Below, one piece after another: positions 16,422 to 23,770 of a DNA stretch of 34,282 bases; within the stretch, counting starts at the first letter, position 1; every line of letters starts with the position of its first letter. The notes under the pieces were generated by a model that was not told where the DNA came from, made no database searches, and was given only the letters and a program-made list of their open reading frames with translations. The translations under genes were made by a program, and so were the position numbers. Location: positions 1-34,282 of the forward strand of contig JAFGGE010000135.1 in assembly GCA_016930745.1 (NCBI GenBank), read 5' to 3'. Source of the stretch: Sedimentisphaerales bacterium. GTDB lineage: Bacteria > Planctomycetota > Phycisphaerae > Sedimentisphaerales > Anaerohalosphaeraceae.

Positions 16422-17137
16422 AGAAATCCTTCAAAACAGACGTACTTAAAAATCGTCATGATATCCACAAATCCGGCCCGCTTGAGCAGATCCAGATTTC
16501 CCTGGGCGCTGAACGGCTCCAGGACGCCCTTGAGGCTTCGGGCTTTGGCGATAATCTCCTCCGGCGTGTAGTCCTGCCGGAGTTTGTAATCGGTGTACAG
16601 GCTGGTGCAGATGTCCTGAAACCGGGCGTCGGGGCCGCGCACCTTTTCAAACATCAGAAAGGCGCCTCCCCAGTTAAGGGCCCGATAGATCGTGTTGATC
16701 AGATCCTGTCGAAGGCGGGGGGGAACAAATTGGACCGTATAATACGCCACCACCAGATCGGCCGGCTCGTATTCCCAGAGATTGATATCCCCCACAAGAA
16801 GTTCGACGTTGCGAGCCCGGGGGCCCAACGACCGCAATTCCTGTTTCGCCTGTTTGATCATGCTGGATTCGATATCGATTCCGATCCAGCGCACGCTTTT
16901 GGGGTGGCGGAGGGCAAGCTTGCGGATCAGGGCACCGGTGGAAACGCCCAATTCATATCCGACGCTTTCGGCCTTGACGAAGAAATCGCTCAATTGCACT
17001 ACGAGATCATGACCTGTCTCGTAAAAAGGCACCGATCGTTTTACATGTTCGGTAAAATGCTTGGGGGTGTCGGCGCCGAATGTCCAGGAGGCATTGCCGG
17101 CGGCGATCCCTTCGCCTACTTCCAGAATATTCTGCAT
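16409..17137 (-). CDS. CmoA-like SAM-dependent transferase/methyltransferase
   Basis: The protein is 242 aa. It resembles CmoA, the carboxy-SAM synthase of tRNA wobble-uridine modification. It has HFTEHVKRSVPFYE near the N-terminus (CmoA has a comparable SVPGY stretch), a motif I of YELGVSTGALIRKL (61-74) and WIGIDIESSMIKQA. A C-terminal RFQDICTSLYTDYK followed by YTPEEI completes the resemblance. The GVSTG loop replaces the usual GCSxG. Carboxy-SAM is made from prephenate; whether this copy does that or is a plain methyltransferase cannot be judged. AAGGA seven bases before the ATG at 17137 fixes the start; the longer frame to 17200 overlaps the previous gene. CmoB is absent nearby, so a sugar-related role is more likely than tRNA modification. 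Confidence 0.78.
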   Translation of the reverse strand: MQNILEVGEGIAAGNASWTFGADTPKHFTEHVKRSVPFYETGHDLVVQLSDFFVKAESVGYELGVSTGALIRKLALRHPKSVRWIGIDIESSMIKQAKQELRSLGPRARNVELLVGDINLWEYEPADLVVAYYTVQFVPPRLRQDLINTIYRALNWGGAFLMFEKVRGPDARFQDICTSLYTDYKLRQDYTPEEIIAKARSLKGVLEPFSAQGNLDLLKRAGFVDIMTIFKYVCFEGFLCIK

Positions 17138-17168
17138 AATCGATTCCTTTCCCGCGGTTGGTGTTGTA

Positions 17169-18413
17169 TCAGGGCCGATCCTGTTCATAATAGACGGCAT
17201 GGCGGAGTTTCCACTCGCCTGCGTGGCGTTTCCAGAGATGCGGCGAGCGCGCCGCGTCGATGCACTCCCAGAATCGGGACTCGCTGATCTCCATGTACGC
17301 CAGCATTTCGCAAAAATACTTTTGCGGGAACTCTCCGTCGTATCGTTTCACCAGAGCAACGCCTTCGGGGCGCGTTATCTTGTGGTTTCGGATTTCATGG
17401 GCGGCATCCATGGTGGCCCGACCCAGTCCGAACTTGATAAAGCTGGTATAGAAATTGAAGCCGTCGATCCGGTCGTCCAGACTGGCATATTTGGAATATG
17501 TGCCTTCGGTCCGTTCGGGATTAGCCTCGAATCCGGTGTGTTCGACGGCATAATAATAGATTTCCTGCGGATCCCATTTGATGTAATACCCCAGAAAATG
17601 ATATTCCAGCGGAAAGTCTCGCAGTTCCTCCTGCGTCACAGGAAGATATAATGTCAAATCGCTTCGATCCAGCCCATACACTCCAAGAAGGTCCGGCACG
17701 CTTACGCCGCTCAGATAGGTTGTGTCCAGATCGCCGTCCGAACAAAAGTAGCGTTTTTGAAATCCGCGTTGCTTGGCCTCTTCGAGCGTTTTACTGCCGT
17801 ATTCAAACGGACTTTCTCCGTGGAAGACCAGCGGGATTTGGAACTTCATGGCCATGCGCAATCCGGCAAATCGCTGCCCCAGGACAAACGGCTGGAAGGG
17901 ATGCAGCAGATTTTCGAAGGCCAGTTTTGTAAGGAGCCGATGCACACGGCCGTTGGGCGTAATCAGAAAATTGTCGAATCCGCTGTGAATCCAGCTCTGG
18001 AAATTCTTCCAGCCGATTTCGGTGTATGTATGCGGGGCCCAGGTGACCGTCAGAGGGTGCATGCCGTATTTGTGTTTGAGAACATGGGCGGTAAAACCGC
18101 TGTCTTTGCCGCCGCTGCCCGGCACAATGCAATCGTACGAGCCGTCTCTGGAACGATGTCGATCACAGAGTTCGATCAGCTCCTTTTCTCGTTGTTGCCA
18201 GTCGATTTCATTGTCTTTCAATTCGGCATATAGGCAGGCGGTGCAGACGCCTTCCTCGTCAAAAAAGGTAGTCTCTTTGGCGGAGTTTTTTTGAAACTTG
18301 AACTCGCCGGTCGGCTGGGGTCGCTGATTGCTCAGAACGCATTTCCGGCAGAATCTGACCTCCGACGGCAAACCGTATTTCGCTTCCAGGATTGGTTCAG
18401 CCTGTACAGACAT
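17169..18413 (-). CDS. N-acetyl sugar amidotransferase (PseA/WbpG family)
   Basis: The protein is 414 aa. An N-terminal cysteine set (C22, C25 in CRKC; C57, C60 in CTAC) and a PP-loop, PGSGGKDS (98-105), are diagnostic of the WbpG/PseA/LegT-type family. These use ATP chemistry to turn an N-acetyl group of an activated sugar into an acetamidino group; Campylobacter PseA acts in making the acetamidino form of pseudaminic acid. HPLTVTWAPHTYTEIG and PLVFHGESPFEYG are further family stretches. AGGAG six bases before the ATG fixes the start, which overlaps the CMP-sugar synthetase gene by 17 bp. Ammonia probably comes from HisH/HisF at 7,092-8,488, encoded about 8.7 kb downstream in the same gene run. 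The product sugar is inferred, not shown. Confidence 0.92.
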   Translation of the reverse strand: MSVQAEPILEAKYGLPSEVRFCRKCVLSNQRPQPTGEFKFQKNSAKETTFFDEEGVCTACLYAELKDNEIDWQQREKELIELCDRHRSRDGSYDCIVPGSGGKDSGFTAHVLKHKYGMHPLTVTWAPHTYTEIGWKNFQSWIHSGFDNFLITPNGRVHRLLTKLAFENLLHPFQPFVLGQRFAGLRMAMKFQIPLVFHGESPFEYGSKTLEEAKQRGFQKRYFCSDGDLDTTYLSGVSVPDLLGVYGLDRSDLTLYLPVTQEELRDFPLEYHFLGYYIKWDPQEIYYYAVEHTGFEANPERTEGTYSKYASLDDRIDGFNFYTSFIKFGLGRATMDAAHEIRNHKITRPEGVALVKRYDGEFPQKYFCEMLAYMEISESRFWECIDAARSPHLWKRHAGEWKLRHAVYYEQDRP

Positions 18414-19128
18414 TCCGATCTCCTGCGGTAAAAGTACGAAGCATTTCTTCGGCTTTTTGCCAGTCTTCTATGTCGTCGATGTTGACGGATCGTTCGGGGG
18501 GCATGGGAAAGCCCAGAACATGGGTTCCATAAATGGAGCCGGTGTTTTCAAAGGTGCGCCGCCAAAAAACATATACCGCCCCATTTCGCGTATAGGTTGG
18601 TTTGAGCTGCTGCCGCGCGGGGGCCAGCCGGCTCAAAGAATCCCCGCCAAAACGAAACAATTCCCCGCCCTGGCCCAGAAGAAATTGCCATTCGGGGTGA
18701 TATTGAGGAGGTAATTCACAGATGCTTACCACCGAATCCGCCCGGGATTGAATCAGCCTATCGATGCACCTGTCCACATCGTCTGGGCGGCGAAACGGAG
18801 CGGTCGGCTGGAGCAGTACAATCATATCCGGTCTATAATTTTCCTGTCGAGCCAAAGTATCTAGGCAATGGCTGATATAATCCGTAGCAGGAGAATCATC
18901 TTTGGCAAACTGAGCCGGACGAAGAAACGGCGCTTCGACGCCCCGCTGCCGCGCCAATAGAGCAATGGATTCGCTGTCGGTGCTTACGATGATACGCGTC
19001 AGGAAACGACATCCTAAAGCGACATCCAGGGTGTATTCGATCAGCGGACGGCCGGCCAGCAATTTGCTGTTTTTTCCGGGGATTCCTTTCGAACCGGCTC
19101 GGGCGGGAATAAGGCCAAGGATTTCCAT
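18397..19128 (-). CDS. neuA: CMP-nonulosonate cytidylyltransferase (NeuA/PtmB-like)
   Basis: The protein is 243 aa, the normal single-domain size. It activates a nine-carbon sugar acid with CTP to the CMP-sugar. The nucleotide-binding signature IPARAGSKGIPGKN (7-20) is intact, and RIIVSTDSE, VLLQPTAPFR and TRNGAVYVF are the expected later strands. The final NIDDIEDW fits the metal-binding Asp region. The ATG at 19128 lies eight bases after the neuC stop, and AGGA near that stop can serve as ribosome site. The longer open frame to 19305 runs antisense-like through neuC and was rejected. Sequence alone cannot separate neuraminic from legionaminic or other nonulosonic substrate; the amidotransferase next to it favours a di-N-acetylated acid. 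Confidence 0.92.
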   Translation of the reverse strand: MEILGLIPARAGSKGIPGKNSKLLAGRPLIEYTLDVALGCRFLTRIIVSTDSESIALLARQRGVEAPFLRPAQFAKDDSPATDYISHCLDTLARQENYRPDMIVLLQPTAPFRRPDDVDRCIDRLIQSRADSVVSICELPPQYHPEWQFLLGQGGELFRFGGDSLSRLAPARQQLKPTYTRNGAVYVFWRRTFENTGSIYGTHVLGFPMPPERSVNIDDIEDWQKAEEMLRTFTAGDRNVCTG

Positions 19129-19136
19129 ATCGATTT

Positions 19137-20336
19137 TTATCCTCGTTGTCCGGCCAGTTCCACTGGAGCGTACCGCTGTTCCCTGAGAACCAGCCGCTTT
19201 CGGATATCCAGCCGCGCTGTAACCAGGTGCGCGGCGATCTGATCGCCGGCATCTCCCGTTCCGAAGATCGTTTCCGATGGATAGGGACCATGAGCGATCT
19301 GCCATCGTACCCGGGAGAGAATCTCGTAGCGATTGTATCCGCAGAAACGTATATTCGCGCCATGTTCCCTTCCCTGCTGCCGGTCTCCTACAATCACTGC
19401 AGGCGTCCCCAGAAATGCGCCTTCACGAATAAAAGAGCTGCTGTTTCCGATCAGACATCGGGCATGGGTCAGCAGGGACGCATAGATTTCCGGGGAGAAA
19501 TTGATATGGTACGTGTAGTTGGCGTTACGATGTTCAAATTGAAATGCGCGGATGGCCTTGGCCACATCGTCGCTGCCGGCGTCCGCATTGGGCCAGAGCA
19601 CAAGCTTGGTCATCGGCAGATCCATCATGGAAATCAATGTCTCGGTGATCTGCTCGCCCCCTCGTCCGAAAGAGGTCGTCACCGGATGCTGGACAATCAT
19701 GACATACGGCTGACATGGATCGAACGGGATACCGGTGCCCCGATCCCGAAAATAATCGGCATCGGGCAACGTCAGGTCCGAATGAGTCAGGATATCGATG
19801 GAAGGACATCCGGTAAAATGCACCCGCCAGGATTCTTCTCCCATTTGAAGGAGGCGTTCAGCGCTGCGGCGGGTTGAGGGATAATGCAGATGGGACAGTC
19901 TGGTCACGGCGTGACGAACGCTGTCGTCGATATTGCCGGAGATTTCTCCTCCCTGAACATGGGCTACCGGGATATTCATATAGCTGGCTGCCACAGCGGT
20001 AGCCATGGTTTCATAGCGATCAGCAACCGTTACCACGACATCGGGTTTCAACTCCTGAAACGCCGTGGACAGTTCGATAATGCCCATGCCGGTGCTTTTG
20101 GCCTGGGTTGTCAGGTTTTCGCCTTCGATCAGGTAATGAATCCGCCAGTCCGGCTCGAAACCGTCGGCCTCCATGATATCGGTGACCATGCCGAATTTAT
20201 ACAGCAGCGCGGAGGCCCCGGCGATGATCTGTAGTTGCAGTCGGGGGTGAACGCGAACGGCCTTCATGAAATATTTAATGCGGGCGTAATTGGCCCGGCT
20301 GGCGATGACGACGCAGACTTTTCGTATTTCACTCAC
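19137..20336 (-). CDS. neuC: Hydrolysing UDP-sugar 2-epimerase (NeuC/LegG-like)
   Basis: The protein is 399 aa. It belongs to the UDP-GlcNAc 2-epimerase fold, hydrolysing branch, which releases a free mannosamine-type sugar for NeuB. Family stretches are CVVIASRANYARIK at the N-terminus, VTVADRYETMATAVAAS, VAHVQGGEISGNIDDSVRHA (the clearest NeuC signature), VMIVQHPVTT and CLIGNSSSFIREGAFLGTP. The start is GTG at 20336: the last bases of neuB read GTGAGTGA, so the genes overlap by eight bases. An ATG at 20426 would extend 98 bp into neuB with unrelated residues. If the pathway makes legionaminic acid, the substrate would be a 2,4-diacetamido-trideoxy sugar nucleotide, whose makers are not in this window. 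Confidence 0.92.
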   Translation of the reverse strand: MSEIRKVCVVIASRANYARIKYFMKAVRVHPRLQLQIIAGASALLYKFGMVTDIMEADGFEPDWRIHYLIEGENLTTQAKSTGMGIIELSTAFQELKPDVVVTVADRYETMATAVAASYMNIPVAHVQGGEISGNIDDSVRHAVTRLSHLHYPSTRRSAERLLQMGEESWRVHFTGCPSIDILTHSDLTLPDADYFRDRGTGIPFDPCQPYVMIVQHPVTTSFGRGGEQITETLISMMDLPMTKLVLWPNADAGSDDVAKAIRAFQFEHRNANYTYHINFSPEIYASLLTHARCLIGNSSSFIREGAFLGTPAVIVGDRQQGREHGANIRFCGYNRYEILSRVRWQIAHGPYPSETIFGTGDAGDQIAAHLVTARLDIRKRLVLREQRYAPVELAGQRG

Positions 20337-21351
20337 AGAGATCGTCCCCCCGAATGAAGCTGTTTGCCGGCAGGTCGCAGCGAACCGCCCGTCCCAACAC
20401 TGAGGTATATTGATCCGCAGGCACACCTTTGCCGGCTGGTTTTTTGGTTTCCAGGTCCTGGATCGTCAAGCGATGCCCGGCGCTGACGGGATGCCGCACG
20501 GCCAGGCTTTTTCCGAATATCGTTCGAAGCTCGGCAAATTTACCGGCATCGTTTTTATCGACCGGGTGCGATATAGCCTGTTCCAGGAACCGAATCCCCC
20601 GGACCAGATCGGTAAATTGATCCACGGTCAGCGAGCTGGCTGTATCGGGCCCAAACATCCGTTTATCAAAAACCAGATGGGTTTCGATATATCTTGCACC
20701 CAGCACGACGGCCGCCAGAGAAGGCCACAAGGTGCCGGAATGATCCGAAAAGCCTACCGGCAGACCGTACCGATGCCGCATTTGCGAAATGACATTGAGC
20801 CCCACTTCCGCAGGACCGGTCGGATAGGCGGTTGTGCACTGGAACAGCACGATCCGATCGCGGCAATCGTCAAGAAATTCCAGCGTGCGGTCGATGTCGG
20901 CAAAGGAACTCATGCCGGTGGAAATCCATATTTCCTTGCCCGTGCGGCGGATGAAATCCAGCATCAAGAAGTTGTCTACCTCTCCGGAGGCAATCTTGAA
21001 GCGTTTGACGCCCAGCGAGGCAAGCCATTGGGCCGCCTGGATGGAGAACGGCGAGGCCAGAAACTCCAGACCCACATCCTCGCAATGCTGCTTGATGCGG
21101 GTCCATTGTTCGCGCGAAAAACTCATCCGCCGCCAGTACTCCTGTCGCGTCTTGTCCTGGGCGCTGAATCGGATTCGAAACGGCTCATCCGTAGAACTTT
21201 CCGCCTCGGCAATGTGTACCTGGAATTTAATCGCATCCACGCCGGTCGGGGCGATCGCGTCGATATAGGAATGCAGGATCCCCAGGCTGCCGTCATGGGC
21301 CTGAGCCACCTCGGCCGTGATAAATGCCCTATTTTGACTTTTCGATGTCAC
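20329..21351 (-). CDS. neuB: Nonulosonic acid synthase (NeuB/LegI-like)
   Basis: The protein is 340 aa, normal NeuB length. It condenses phosphoenolpyruvate with a mannosamine-type sugar to give a nine-carbon acid. The TIM barrel has ITAEVAQAHDGS (11-22), with the catalytic-site Glu14 and His19 kept although the usual GVNHNG reads AQAHDG. IKFQVH, FKIASGEVDN, WISTGMSS, CTTAYPT, GFSDHSGT and ETHLVFDKRMFGPD follow, all characteristic. The C-terminal SAF (antifreeze-like) domain spans about 280-338. The start is GTG at 21351 with no clear ribosome site, and no better in-frame start exists. It is the first gene after a 125-bp gap and may head its own transcript. Sialic versus legionaminic specificity is not decidable by eye. 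Confidence 0.93.
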   Translation of the reverse strand: MTSKSQNRAFITAEVAQAHDGSLGILHSYIDAIAPTGVDAIKFQVHIAEAESSTDEPFRIRFSAQDKTRQEYWRRMSFSREQWTRIKQHCEDVGLEFLASPFSIQAAQWLASLGVKRFKIASGEVDNFLMLDFIRRTGKEIWISTGMSSFADIDRTLEFLDDCRDRIVLFQCTTAYPTGPAEVGLNVISQMRHRYGLPVGFSDHSGTLWPSLAAVVLGARYIETHLVFDKRMFGPDTASSLTVDQFTDLVRGIRFLEQAISHPVDKNDAGKFAELRTIFGKSLAVRHPVSAGHRLTIQDLETKKPAGKGVPADQYTSVLGRAVRCDLPANSFIRGDDLCE

Positions 21352-21476
21352 GGGCGGTCTACACTCCGTCCCTGTCGGTTATTTAAACCGATTCAGGCCT
21401 GTTTATTCCATTGCTTTCCCTGAAAAGCAGTATCTCTCCGCTCTCCACGGACAGGCTCATCCTGTTCGCATCGCCC
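21352..21476 (-). repeat. neuB upstream region with three small inverted repeats
   Basis: This gap carries three short perfect inverted repeats: 21451-21465 (ACAGG/CCTGT, 5-base loop), 21412-21429 (TGCTTT/AAAGCA, 6-base loop) and 21375-21391 (TCGGTT/AACCGA, 5-base loop). None is followed by a T-tract on the minus strand, so none is a convincing terminator. They could structure a neuB leader RNA or mark operators. Confidence 0.35.
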
Positions 21477-22679
21477 TCATACCCAATGTCTTTCCTCGAT
21501 AAACCAAGGATTGATCTTCAGGAATTCACAACTTAGCTGCATTTGAGACAAATAGATGGAGAAGAATGGGTATTGTGGGCAGGCGTGCCTGCGCCGGTTA
21601 TGCCCCTGCAATTCAATCGTTTTGACGCGATCCTGGATGGTTTGTAATGTCCCCGTATCCGCATAATCGCCTCTGAGCCGGGCGTCCATTTCCCGGACGG
21701 CGCGGAGCAGTTCCTCCGCCGTATTCTCCTGAAGCTCTACTCCGAATTTTTCATATTCCTCGGTGCGAAAATAATGGAGCAAATCCGAGGTCACAATTTC
21801 TGAATAGCTCAGATAACGCGACAAATGACGTGAATAATACCTTTTGGGAACAAACACATCCCCCGGATTGGACCAGACTCCCGCCAGGACAGGCATATTG
21901 ACCCATAAAACTGGAATTCCAAAACCTACCGCCAGACTGAGTGGCCCGGAGGGAGCGCTGATAAAAAACTTGCTTTGCGCCGTTAAATACAGGTCCGCAT
22001 CGGGGCTATATTGCGGATGGACGGGCAAGTCAATGACACGATGGGAAATGTTCGGCAGCGGACGATGGCTTTTGTCTCCGATCCGAACAATGTAGTATCC
22101 CCGCTCGGAAAGATACTGCATCGCCGGGACATAATTGTTTATGTCGGCATCCCGATAGGAATGGTATTTCAATTCCGGCCGCCAGCCCGGTTCCCGATTG
22201 TGCACAACGACGATTTCAGCCTCCAGGGGAATATGAAAGCGCTTTCGCACTTGAATCGCCTTTTCCCGGTCTTTTTCATTCAGGCTGTAGTAGAAATCCG
22301 GCTTTCGATTGTGCATCCAATAGGCAAACGTGTGCTCCATCCAGCTTGCCTTATGGAAATAATATACATGATTACCATCTTCTCGAATTCCCTCGGCGCC
22401 CTGCGGCCATTGAAAGTCGGGGATCTGCCGGATGGACATACCCCGAAGGACAAAGTCGTATACGGCTCGATTTACCTTATCATTGAGCGGCGGAGTGATG
22501 ATGTGATAGTCATACGTTCGAGGATCAAACAGATTCCGAATCCAGAAGGGCTCCGCGGTTAACTGACCGATGGCGGCGGGATTAGACAAAAAATATATAA
22601 AACGCTTACGAGAACTGAGAGCACTGTCGGATTTCTCTATGAAAGGATATGGATAAACCGATATCATACCACAATTCAT
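21477..22679 (-). CDS. Putative glycosyltransferase, TIGR04372-like
   Basis: The protein is 400 aa. Its centre (about 157-205) has VVVHNREPGW, then YRDADINNYVPAMQYLSERG and YIVRIGDKSH. I recognise this layout from the TIGR04372 family of putative glycosyltransferases in surface-glycan loci. A C-terminal FFISAPSGPLSLAVGFGIPV strand fits the donor half of a GT-B fold. The frame is open to a TTG at 22772, but AGGGA seven bases before the ATG at 22679 makes that the better start; ATGs at 22736 and 22670 are alternatives. It stands alone between two gaps. Donor and acceptor are unknown. Confidence 0.72.
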   Translation of the reverse strand: MNCGMISVYPYPFIEKSDSALSSRKRFIYFLSNPAAIGQLTAEPFWIRNLFDPRTYDYHIITPPLNDKVNRAVYDFVLRGMSIRQIPDFQWPQGAEGIREDGNHVYYFHKASWMEHTFAYWMHNRKPDFYYSLNEKDREKAIQVRKRFHIPLEAEIVVVHNREPGWRPELKYHSYRDADINNYVPAMQYLSERGYYIVRIGDKSHRPLPNISHRVIDLPVHPQYSPDADLYLTAQSKFFISAPSGPLSLAVGFGIPVLWVNMPVLAGVWSNPGDVFVPKRYYSRHLSRYLSYSEIVTSDLLHYFRTEEYEKFGVELQENTAEELLRAVREMDARLRGDYADTGTLQTIQDRVKTIELQGHNRRRHACPQYPFFSIYLSQMQLSCEFLKINPWFIEERHWV

Positions 22680-22981
22680 AGACGATCCCTGCACCTGATT
22701 CACCAATCTTACGCCAACAACATAGTTCTCGCACATATTTGATGGGAAAAGACCATCCGCATACCTAGACAAAAAACAGAGAGCAAGAACTATGCCAGAG
22801 TAAAATTATGGGAGAGAAGGCACTTTATAATCTTGTAAATCTATTCCTAAAAAGGACTTACATAAAATAGACAGGGTTTTATTTGATACAAACGTATAGA
22901 ACCTATACACATGACTAAAAAAGGCAGAATCGAATGAAATGGACGTGATGCAATTGCCCAAACTGGCTAAATCCAGGGCAG
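22680..22981 (-). promoter_or_regulatory. AT-rich intergenic region, possible promoter
   Basis: About 300 bp without a credible gene, clearly richer in A/T than the flanks. On the minus strand a TATAAA box (22829-22824) lies 18 bases after TTTTTA (22853-22848); this is a weak sigma70-like pair that could drive the glycosyltransferase gene. A perfect inverted repeat, GTATAG-AAC-CTATAC (22894-22908), lies further upstream and could be an operator. No terminator for the preceding methyltransferase gene is evident. Confidence 0.3.
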
Positions 22982-23758
22982 TTAGGCTACTTTTTCCGCC
23001 ACCAGACCTGTTTGGTACTTCGGTTTCTCCCTATCATTCATAAGCTTTACATCCACAACTCTCAGGCCGTATTCGATAACACGGTCTTGCAATGCAACCG
23101 GATCAAAAAACAGAAATGACCCGGGGTTATGATTCACACCATTCGGATGGTACTTCCGCACATCATCCATATACCCGGGAAATCGATTGCCGGCTTTCAT
23201 ACGTTTTTCATATTCTTCAGCAAAACCCTGATAAACATCAATATAAGGAGAACCGATAGTGATATACAGTTTGCCTCCCGGACTCAGTAATTCACTCATA
23301 CGAAGTAATGCCTTCTCGAATTGTTCAGGATTCATATAATGTAAAGCCTGAGCGCACAGTATCGAATCGAATGTCTGATCGTTAAGCAAAGACAATTCCG
23401 GTAGTTTGTCACAAATCCATATTAGGGAACATTCGGGAAACGAAAGAAGTGTCTGTTTTATCAATTGATCGGCTGTTTCAAGGTGCCGTTTCTCGATATC
23501 GACAGCAGTAATGTTTATATAACCATAGGTTACCAATGCTTTTACAACCGCACCAATACCACATCCAACCTCAAGTATCCTTTTATCGGGATCGCATATA
23601 TCCGTTATAAATTGCCGGCTAATCTCACACAGGTAATTCCTCATGTATCCGGTCCCGTTGAATGTTTTAATAGTCCCGTTGCGACTTTCCAGGCCCACTG
23701 CAGCTAATTCTTGTGGTTCATACACCAGATTATAGTCTATTGTCATGTTATTATTCAT
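22982..23758 (-). CDS. Class I SAM-dependent methyltransferase (AT-richer gene)
   Basis: The protein is 258 aa. Motif I is ILEVGCGIGAVVKAL (61-75), followed by ITAVDIEKRHLETA, FDSILCAQALHYMNPE and LSPGGKLYITIGSPYID. The C-terminal half, with YHPNGVNHNPGSFLFFDP, is unrecognised. AGGGA seven bases before the ATG supports the start, 12 bp after the aminotransferase stop. Base composition is visibly more AT-rich than the neighbouring genes (many ATA, TTT and AAT codons), and an AT-rich gap follows it. Together these suggest separate acquisition. The product could methylate a sugar hydroxyl or amine; nothing in the sequence decides this. Confidence 0.82.
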   Translation of the reverse strand: MNNNMTIDYNLVYEPQELAAVGLESRNGTIKTFNGTGYMRNYLCEISRQFITDICDPDKRILEVGCGIGAVVKALVTYGYINITAVDIEKRHLETADQLIKQTLLSFPECSLIWICDKLPELSLLNDQTFDSILCAQALHYMNPEQFEKALLRMSELLSPGGKLYITIGSPYIDVYQGFAEEYEKRMKAGNRFPGYMDDVRKYHPNGVNHNPGSFLFFDPVALQDRVIEYGLRVVDVKLMNDREKPKYQTGLVAEKVA

Positions 23759-23770
23759 CTCGTATTCCCT

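Noticed and set aside
16409..17137. CmoA for tRNA wobble modification
   Set aside because: No CmoB nearby and the gene is embedded in a coupled glycan operon; kept as a CmoA-like protein of uncertain reaction.
20410..21423. 337-codon open frame on the plus strand
   Set aside because: Antisense to neuB, whose signature motifs are unambiguous.
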